A DNA stretch of 5,507 nt from Chloroflexota bacterium (GTDB lineage: Bacteria; Chloroflexota; Limnocylindria; Limnocylindrales; CSP1-4). Made by a program: the position numbers and the translations under genes. This document shows, piece by piece, positions 1 to 4,332 of the stretch. The stretch is from contig JACCXQ010000066.1 in the NCBI GenBank assembly GCA_013696945.1, forward strand, positions 1 to 5,507. The letters are read 5' to 3'. How positions within the stretch are numbered: the first letter of the stretch is position 1; the number at the start of each line of letters is the position of its first letter. The notes below the pieces were generated by a model that was given only the letters and a program-made list of their open reading frames with translations, did no database searches and was not told the origin of the DNA.

Positions 1-79
1 CTCCTACGCAAGCTTCGCCGATCCCGACGGCAACACCTGGCTCCTCCAGGAGGTCCCGAGCCGCGCCATGGGCGCGTAG
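1..79 (+). CDS. VOC/glyoxalase-fold protein, C-terminal fragment (5' truncated)
   Basis: Reading from base 2, 25 codons run into a TAG stop at 77-79, ending in SFADPDGNTWLLQEV plus a short tail. The pattern F-x-D-P-D-G-N-x-W-x-L-Q-E is the last beta-strand region of vicinal-oxygen-chelate proteins (glyoxalase I, bleomycin-resistance and dioxygenase fold). In that fold the Glu of the final strand is often a metal ligand, and E17 of this fragment is in the right place. The rest of the gene is outside the window, so the substrate cannot be told. The family includes lyases, dioxygenases and antibiotic-binding proteins, and the tail alone does not separate them. It is followed by a 64-nt gap before the transporter. 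Confidence 0.8.
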   Translation, partial: SYASFADPDGNTWLLQEVPSRAMGA

Positions 80-91
80 GACGGATCGCGA

Positions 92-128
92 GGCGCGCCG
101 GGTAGCTGCGCCGCCAGCCCGCCGCGCC
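92..128 (+). terminator. imperfect GC-rich hairpin after the VOC gene (possible terminator)
   Basis: GGCGCG at 92-97 is complementary to CGCGCC at 123-128. Inside it GCTG at 105-108 pairs with CAGC at 115-118 around a 6-nt loop, with a GG/CC pairing at 101-102 and 119-120. The stem has bulges and no T-run follows, so it is not a classic intrinsic terminator. It sits 13 nt after the VOC stop codon and directly before the transporter's -10 box. It could end the upstream transcript or simply reflect high GC. Confidence 0.3.
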
Positions 129-130
129 GG

Positions 131-136
131 TACCCT
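131..136 (+). promoter_or_regulatory. -10 box of a probable leaderless promoter for the MFS gene
   Basis: TACCCT at 131-136 fits the TANNNT consensus of high-GC bacteria. It ends 7 nt before the GTG at 144, so transcription would begin at or next to the start codon. There is no Shine-Dalgarno before that GTG, which fits leaderless translation. No convincing -35 box is seen; the hairpin at 92-128 occupies that region. Confidence 0.45.
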
Positions 137-143
137 GCCGCGC

Positions 144-1382
144 GTGCGAGTCCTTCCCGCCCGGATCATCGACACCGTCGCGCCGCGGAGGCTCGGGTCG
201 AGCTTTCGCTGGCTCCTCTCGGCGACGGTCATCAACAACGTCGGCGACGGCATCGCGATCGCTGCCGGGCCCTTGCTCGTCGCGTCCCAGACACGCGACC
301 CGTTCCTCGTGTCGATGGCGCTGCTCAGCCAGTACCTCCCGATGCTGCTGTTCGGCGTCATCGGCGGCGTGGCCGCGGATCGCTTCGACCGACGGCGGAT
401 GGTCGTGGTCGTGGACCTGCTCCGCGCGGCCGTGCTGATCGCACTCGTCGCGATGATCGTCAGCGGGACGGTCAGCATCACGCTGGTGCTCGTGGTGCTT
501 TTCGTCCTGGGCACGGCAGAGACATTCGCCGATTCGGCCACCAGCACCCTGCTGCCCGGTCTCGTGGCGCGCGAGGACCTGGGCATCGCCAACTCGCGGA
601 TGCAGGGCGCTTTCCTGCTCACCAACCAGCTGGTCGCCCCACCCATCGGCGCCTTCCTGTTCGCGGCCGGCATGGCCCTGCCGTTCGCGGCGAATGCCGC
701 CGCTTTCACGCTGGGCGCGGTGCTCATATCACGCGTCGTCACCAGCGTCAGGGAAGATCGAGGGGAGGGGAGCAGCTTCCGGGCGGACATGGTCGAGGGG
801 ATCCGGTGGCTGGTGGCGCATCCGCCGATGCGTACGCTTGCCCTCACCATCTTCACGTTCAACGTCACTTACGGGGCGGCATGGGCGGTACTCGTGCTCT
901 ACGCGATCGAGCGTCTCGGCATGGACGAGGTGGGATTCGGGCTGCTGACGACCGCGGTCGCGGTGGGCGGCATCATCGGGATCGTCTCGTACGGCCGGCT
1001 GGAGCGGCGGTTCAGCCTGGCCGACATCATGCGTGTCGGCCTGCTCATCGAGACCGGCACGCATCTGGTGCTCGCACTGACGACGTCGCCGGCGATCGGG
1101 CTCGCGACCATGGTCGTATTCGGGACTCATGCGTTCGTGTGGGGCACGACGTCGACCGTCGTCCGCCAGCGCGCCGTGCCGAACGAGCTCCTCGGCCGAG
1201 TAACGGGCGTCTACCGCGTCGCCAGCGTCGGCGGGCTGGTGGTCGGAACGCCAGTGGGCGGCCTCCTCGCGAGTAGCTTCGGGATCACCGCCCCGTTCTG
1301 GTTCGGCTTCGCCGGGTCTGCGCTCCTCGTCACGCTGCTGTGGCGCCACTTCGAGCACATCGCCCATGCGGAGGCCGTCTGA
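144..1382 (+). CDS. MFS transporter, drug-efflux type (MFS_3 / MefA-like)
   Basis: The 412-residue inner-membrane protein has the length and hydrophobic pattern of a 12-helix major facilitator. The N-terminal half opens with FRWLLSATVINNVGDGIA (about residues 21-38), typical of this branch. The cytoplasmic loop between helices 2 and 3 carries motif A as GGVAADRFDRRR (74-85), and a degenerate copy, YGRLERRF (283-290), lies in the second half. A polar central loop (about 200-220) separates two six-helix bundles, and RQRAVPNELLGRVTGVYR (341-358) is the usual loop before helix 11. Families with this layout include macrolide, tetracycline and siderophore exporters driven by proton exchange. The substrate here cannot be read from sequence. 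The GTG at 144 is chosen because the protein is full length from there and a -10 box lies 7 nt upstream; there is no Shine-Dalgarno. It ends 109 nt before the lipoprotein start I prefer. Confidence 0.88.
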   Translation: MRVLPARIIDTVAPRRLGSSFRWLLSATVINNVGDGIAIAAGPLLVASQTRDPFLVSMALLSQYLPMLLFGVIGGVAADRFDRRRMVVVVDLLRAAVLIALVAMIVSGTVSITLVLVVLFVLGTAETFADSATSTLLPGLVAREDLGIANSRMQGAFLLTNQLVAPPIGAFLFAAGMALPFAANAAAFTLGAVLISRVVTSVREDRGEGSSFRADMVEGIRWLVAHPPMRTLALTIFTFNVTYGAAWAVLVLYAIERLGMDEVGFGLLTTAVAVGGIIGIVSYGRLERRFSLADIMRVGLLIETGTHLVLALTTSPAIGLATMVVFGTHAFVWGTTSTVVRQRAVPNELLGRVTGVYRVASVGGLVVGTPVGGLLASSFGITAPFWFGFAGSALLVTLLWRHFEHIAHAEAV

Positions 1383-1429
1383 TCGGGCGGGCCGGACCTC
1401 TGCCTGCACTGAGTGCGTGCGACGGCCGG

Positions 1430-1438
1430 TGGTAATGT
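1430..1438 (+). promoter_or_regulatory. extended -10 promoter for the lipoprotein gene
   Basis: TGGTAATGT at 1430-1438 matches the extended -10 pattern TGn-TANNNT. It lies 48 nt after the transporter stop. Initiation about 7 nt downstream would give a 5' untranslated region of about 45 nt containing the AAAGGAG at 1481. No good -35 is visible, which is tolerable for an extended -10 promoter. It suggests that the lipoprotein is not merely co-transcribed with the transporter. Confidence 0.4.
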
Positions 1439-1480
1439 GGCCACTCACACTTGGACTGGTCGCGACCTCAAGCGCCAGCC

Positions 1481-1487
1481 AAAGGAG
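1481..1487 (+). promoter_or_regulatory. ribosome binding site deciding the TTG start of the lipoprotein
   Basis: AAAGGAG at 1481-1487 is a strong Shine-Dalgarno, 4 nt before the in-frame TTG at 1492. The spacing is slightly short. The competing GTG at 1549 has only GGGAG with 2 nt of spacing, and the ATG at 1435 has nothing upstream, so this site favours 1492. Confidence 0.5.
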
Positions 1488-1491
1488 TCCA

Positions 1492-3480
1492 TTGGGGACA
1501 ACGAGCGGTCCAGCGGACAGCCCTGCATGGCGCCGGCACGCGGGAGTCGTGACCGCTCGAGGCCGCAGGCTCAGCCTGGCGCTCCTCGTCGTCATCGGTA
1601 TCCTCATCTCCGCCTGCGGCGGAGCGGCGCCAGCCCTGCCATCAGCCCTTGCCCCGTCGAGCGCGACCCAGACGGCGCTCCCGGTCGCTACTGATGCCCT
1701 GAGCACGGGTGCCGTGCCGATCGCGCTGCCCGTGATCGATCTGGCCACCGACCTGAACCTGTCGATGGTCAGGCAGGAAACCGACGACCGGGCCCGAGGC
1801 AGGGTCCAGGCCGGGTTTCCTGCCGAGGCAGGCGCCGGATGGGGCGCTCTATCGAAGTCTGCGGACGACGCCATCGACGCGGCGACCCTGGCGATCGCCG
1901 CCGAGTTCGATATCGCAGTCCCAACAGCGCGCCAAGATGTCCGATTCGCTTCGGTCGTCCTGCCCGACCGCTTCGATGGAGCGCAGCCCGCCTCTGCCGC
2001 TAGTGCGTTGGCCATCGTCACGGCCGCGCTGACCGCCGGACAAGCGCTCGGTCAGGGTGGAACGCGGCAGGCGTCCAAGAGCGAAACGCGGACGACCACC
2101 AAGGGCGACGACGTCGCGACGGTGACCGTGAACATGAAGGGGACCATCACATCCACCGGCAGCCGGGTCGTGGCCGAGTTCACATTCGACCTCACCGGCA
2201 GCGTGACGAACAACATCTCCGGCGCGACCGCCCAGATGACGGGATCGGCGACGGCCCACGTCGAGATCGACGGCTGCCCCGACGCGAGCGGCTCGAGCAA
2301 GGGCAAGGTGTCCCTGTCGTCGAGCGAGACCGTGTCCGGCCAGCACGACGGCGGTGAAGGCACCGCGAGTTGGACGCGCGACCTGTCGGGCGACTTCGAC
2401 ATCGCGGTCGACGACGAGGCGAACATCAGCGGGTTGACGGTGGACGTCCAGGCGAGCGAGACGGTCGTCGAATCCGACCGCGAGCCTGGTGACGACGAGC
2501 CCCAGACCGAGGGCCACGAGCTGGGCGTCAGCGTCCACGCCGAGTACGAGTCCGGCCCGGGATTCGCCGGCACGGTCGCCGACGACTCCAAGACGGACGG
2601 TGACGTCACCCATCAGAAGGACGCGACCAAGGCCCATCTCGCCTCGTTGGTCAAGAGCGCCCTCTACGCGATCATGGTGGCCGCAGTCGGCCTGGGCCAG
2701 AACGCCGAGGCGTTCTGGCGTGACGGAAAGTGCATCGAGGTCATCGTCGATCCGGAAGGCGGCGACGTTGAAGCCGATTCGACCACCGATGTCACGGCTG
2801 CTGTCAGACATCGTTTCGAAGGGAACGAGCTCGATAAGCCGGTCGAGGCGACCCTGGCGGGTGTGACCGCGATCGAGCCGGCTGGTCGGAAGCAGCCCGC
2901 GCCGGCAACCTCCATCTACACCGCCGGTCCCAACGAGGGCGACAAGGGCGACGTCACGTTCGAGTCCGTGTCGAACCGCGGGATCGGCAAGAAGACGGTC
3001 ACCTTCACAGTGCGGCCAACGGGCTGGACGACCACCGCCGCGTCTCTGTCGGGCGAGATCACCGGCACGAAGTGCAACGGCCTCGGGGGCGACTGGACGA
3101 TCGAGGCAGTGGACTTCAGTCCGTCGGCGCAGACGACGATCATCGTGTCGATCGACGAGGCGACGCTGGCCGGCACCTTCAACTTCCACGAAGTGTTGAA
3201 CGACGCCCGCCTCCCCTTCGTACAGACGTTCGACGCGCGCGGGACGGCGAGGGTCGTGCTCAACGAGGACGGCTCGGTCACGATGACGCTCGACAAGGCG
3301 CCGATCACGCTCCGCTCGGAGCTCAACGGAAAGATAGCCGTGCCCACCGTGACGATCGAGGGACCGGAGCGGGTCTACCCCTGGCTGCCCGACGCCGGCG
3401 AGGCCTGCTCTTCGTCGGGATCACCGCGGACGGGATCACCCGGCGCTGAGTCGCTCGATGACCGGATACCCACCACATGA
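1492..3480 (+). CDS. large secreted lipoprotein of unknown function
   Basis: From TTG 1492 this is 662 residues. A basic stretch (RGRR near residues 23-26) is followed by a hydrophobic segment, LALLVVIGILISACGG, with lipobox I-S-A-C and the lipidated Cys at residue 42. The protein should therefore be exported by Sec and anchored to the outer face of the membrane. After an Ala/Pro/Thr-rich linker, residues about 200-370 are Thr/Ser/Asp-rich alternating strands that look like beta structure. WRDGKC (409-414) begins an Ig-like stretch to about 508, with paired motifs IYTAGP and VSNRGIGKKTVTFTV. A final region opens with GEITGTKCNGLGGDWTIE (521-538), is beta-rich and ends in a disordered Ser/Pro/Gly tail. 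Five Cys remain after processing if the lipid Cys is counted (42, 262, 414, 528, 639). I recognise no catalytic motif. Similar large lipoproteins occur, as far as I recall, in environmental Chloroflexota, but I cannot name a family. The alternative start, GTG 1549, would give 643 residues and a more standard short n-region. Confidence 0.75.
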   Translation: MGTTSGPADSPAWRRHAGVVTARGRRLSLALLVVIGILISACGGAAPALPSALAPSSATQTALPVATDALSTGAVPIALPVIDLATDLNLSMVRQETDDRARGRVQAGFPAEAGAGWGALSKSADDAIDAATLAIAAEFDIAVPTARQDVRFASVVLPDRFDGAQPASAASALAIVTAALTAGQALGQGGTRQASKSETRTTTKGDDVATVTVNMKGTITSTGSRVVAEFTFDLTGSVTNNISGATAQMTGSATAHVEIDGCPDASGSSKGKVSLSSSETVSGQHDGGEGTASWTRDLSGDFDIAVDDEANISGLTVDVQASETVVESDREPGDDEPQTEGHELGVSVHAEYESGPGFAGTVADDSKTDGDVTHQKDATKAHLASLVKSALYAIMVAAVGLGQNAEAFWRDGKCIEVIVDPEGGDVEADSTTDVTAAVRHRFEGNELDKPVEATLAGVTAIEPAGRKQPAPATSIYTAGPNEGDKGDVTFESVSNRGIGKKTVTFTVRPTGWTTTAASLSGEITGTKCNGLGGDWTIEAVDFSPSAQTTIIVSIDEATLAGTFNFHEVLNDARLPFVQTFDARGTARVVLNEDGSVTMTLDKAPITLRSELNGKIAVPTVTIEGPERVYPWLPDAGEACSSSGSPRTGSPGAESLDDRIPTT

Positions 3481-3496
3481 GGCTCTGCACCACCCT

Positions 3497-3519
3497 GCAC
3501 GAAACGTGTCAGCGCGTGC
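3497..3519 (+). promoter_or_regulatory. candidate autoregulatory operator of the toxin-antitoxin module
   Basis: GCACG at 3497-3501 is inverted relative to CGTGT at 3505-3509 and CGTGC at 3515-3519. The two CGTG half-sites start exactly 10 bp apart, one helical turn, and CACG-aaa-CGTG (3498-3508) is a perfect short palindrome. The last half-site overlaps the TGC of the extended -10. Ribbon-helix-helix antitoxins usually bind such tandem or inverted short half-sites over their own promoter, so autorepression is a reasonable inference. Confidence 0.4.
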
Positions 3520-3525
3520 TACGCT
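3517..3525 (+). promoter_or_regulatory. extended -10 promoter, leaderless, for the TA operon
   Basis: TGCTACGCT at 3517-3525 fits TGn-TANNNT and ends 6 nt before the antitoxin ATG at 3532. The transcript would start at or within a base or two of the ATG, and no Shine-Dalgarno exists upstream of it. This is the second leaderless arrangement in the window. There is no clear -35. Confidence 0.5.
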
Positions 3526-3531
3526 GCGGGC

Positions 3532-3789
3532 ATGGCTAGGGCGTCCACACGCGTCAATATCATCCTGGACGAGGAACGCGCCCTGAAACTGCGTTACCTC
3601 GCGGAGCGGACGCACACCAACGCTGGGACGCTTGCGCGCTCGCTGTTGTCCTCGGCCCTTGATGAGGCGGATCCTGATCCGCGAGACGTGACCGTGCTGC
3701 TGGACGGTATCGATGGCGCTTGGGACCAGGCGCTCGCGGGGCTCGCTGACGCCCGGGCGGGGAGGGTGGTTCCCCTGGAGGACCTCTGA
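3532..3789 (+). CDS. ribbon-helix-helix antitoxin (CopG/ParD-like) of a type II TA pair
   Basis: The 85-residue protein has a short basic N-terminus and a strand TRVNIIL (6-12). Helix DEERALKLRYLAERT (13-27) and helix NAGTLARSLLSSAL (30-43) follow, which is the ribbon-helix-helix order of a dimeric DNA-binding antitoxin. The C-terminal half (about 50-85) is the likely toxin-binding arm; its ending, LADARAGRVVPLEDL, is typical of antitoxins paired with RelE/ParE toxins. It should neutralise the toxin encoded 3 nt downstream and repress the shared promoter, whose -10 lies 6 nt before this ATG. Family membership comes from fold pattern and context; I cannot assign a named subfamily. Confidence 0.82.
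   Translation: MARASTRVNIILDEERALKLRYLAERTHTNAGTLARSLLSSALDEADPDPRDVTVLLDGIDGAWDQALAGLADARAGRVVPLEDL
3777..3782 (+). promoter_or_regulatory. ribosome binding site of the toxin inside the antitoxin gene
   Basis: GGAGGA at 3777-3782 overlaps the last antitoxin codons and lies 10 nt before the toxin GTG at 3793. With the antitoxin stop only 3 nt before that GTG, translation of the two genes is probably coupled. A GTG start and long spacing would keep toxin synthesis below that of the antitoxin. Confidence 0.5.
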
Positions 3790-3792
3790 GCC

Positions 3793-4083
3793 GTGACCGC
3801 GGTCTTCGTCACGCAGACCGCACAGCGCGATCTGGAGACGCTGATACGGACGCACAGCCTTCCGTCGACGACCCGGGATCGCGTGAAACGGTCGATGGAG
3901 CACCTTGCCCGCTTCCCACGCATCGGCGCCCCACTCCACGGTCCATGGGCGCGATTTCGATTCATCCTGGGCCCGTGGCGCTGGATGATCATCGTGTACC
4001 AGTACGACGAGGAGGCCGACCGAGTGGCGATCGTCACGATCCAGGATGGACGGTCCGCCCGCGCATCCACTTCCTTGGCGTGA
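3793..4083 (+). CDS. RelE/ParE-family toxin of a type II TA pair
   Basis: The 96-residue protein fits the small RelE/ParE fold. It has a first strand (about 3-8), two N-terminal helices (10-20 and 25-40), then a strand-rich C-terminal half with FPRIGAPLHGPW (41-52), RFRFILGPWRWMIIVYQYD (54-72) and VAIVTIQDGRS (79-88). The G-x-P-L-x-G-x-W and final V-x-I-x-D-x-R patterns are usual in the superfamily. RelE members cut mRNA in the ribosomal A site and ParE members poison DNA gyrase; the sequence alone does not say which applies. Candidate functional residues are R55, R63 and R87. The GTG start is fixed by the antitoxin stop 3 nt upstream and GGAGGA at 3777. The gene looks intact, so the module could be active. 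Confidence 0.82.
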   Translation: MTAVFVTQTAQRDLETLIRTHSLPSTTRDRVKRSMEHLARFPRIGAPLHGPWARFRFILGPWRWMIIVYQYDEEADRVAIVTIQDGRSARASTSLA

Positions 4084-4224
4084 CTGCTGGCGCCCAGAAG
4101 GCTTCTCGTCCGTAGCACCATCAGCGTCACCACTCCCGACGACGACGCGGGCGGTTTGACGCCTGTGAGACGCTGACTCCCGATCGGGCGACAAGCGATC
4201 GCCGAGAGAACCAAGGAGCGTGTG
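4084..4224 (+). promoter_or_regulatory. structured leader region upstream of the ribosomal protection gene
   Basis: This stretch has no long gene. TCAGCGTC (4121-4128) is an exact inverted repeat of GACGCTGA (4169-4176). The overlapping GCGTCA (4124-4129) can instead pair with TGACGC (4157-4162), so the two stems exclude each other. Next come the palindrome CCCGATCGGG (4179-4188) and the pair GGCGA (4187-4191) / TCGCC (4199-4203). ACTCCCGA occurs twice (4132-4139, 4176-4183). TTGACG at 4156-4161 resembles a -35 but has no matching -10. I can give no confident promoter. Confidence 0.4.
4213..4218 (+). promoter_or_regulatory. strong Shine-Dalgarno for the leader ORF
   Basis: AAGGAG at 4213-4218 is followed by a 6-nt spacer and ATG at 4225. 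It is better placed than any site before the GTPase gene itself, where GGAAGG (4269-4274) sits 11 nt before the ATG. This is the main evidence that the small ORF is translated. Confidence 0.5.
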
Positions 4225-4332
4225 ATGGGTCGAGTCATGTCTCGCCAGAAGGTCATCAGAACCTGCTCGGAAGGCATGACACCCCATGCGAACGCTCAAC
4301 CTCGGCATCCTTGCTCACGTAGACGCCGGTAA
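4225..4332 (+). CDS. putative 35-residue leader peptide overlapping the ribosomal protection gene
   Basis: ATG 4225 opens 35 codons ending at TAA 4330-4332. The product is small and basic, starting MGRVMSRQKV and ending CSRRRR. The last 47 nt overlap the first codons of the GTPase gene in another frame, so the C-terminal Arg run is at least partly forced by the P-loop coding below it. The support is the AAGGAG at 4213 with ideal spacing. Known tet(M) genes have a short leader peptide that controls expression by transcriptional attenuation; the sequence here is unrelated by eye. An alternative is that the Shine-Dalgarno is a coincidence and this ORF is never translated. Confidence 0.35.
   Translation: MGRVMSRQKVIRTCSEGMTPHANAQPRHPCSRRRR
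4269..4274 (+). promoter_or_regulatory. weak ribosome binding site of the ribosomal protection gene
   Basis: GGAAGG at 4269-4274 lies inside the leader ORF, 11 nt before ATG 4286. The spacing is long, so initiation is probably weak unless helped or gated by ribosomes moving through the leader ORF. Confidence 0.35.

Noticed and set aside
1366..1491. Lipoprotein start at 1366 or at ATG 1435
   Set aside because: The ATG at 1366 lies inside the transporter gene, and ATG 1435 overlaps the -10 box and has no ribosome binding site.
729..2021. Long minus-strand open frame, 430 codons
   Set aside because: It lies opposite the transporter and lipoprotein, has Arg/Asp/Ala-rich composition with no domain, and is explained by high-GC codon bias on the + strand.
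1849..3189. Minus-strand open frame, 446 codons
   Set aside because: It lies entirely opposite the lipoprotein gene, with Arg/Asp/Gly-biased composition typical of an antisense shadow and no recognisable motif.
4096..4106. AGAAG-G-CTTCT palindrome after the toxin gene, considered as a terminator
   Set aside because: The arms are 5 bp with a single-base centre, so it cannot form a hairpin, and no T-run follows.
4132..4183. Two copies of ACTCCCGA, considered as paired regulator sites
   Set aside because: They are only 8 bp, 44 bp apart, and the second overlaps the CCCGATCGGG palindrome; this is too weak to call a separate element.
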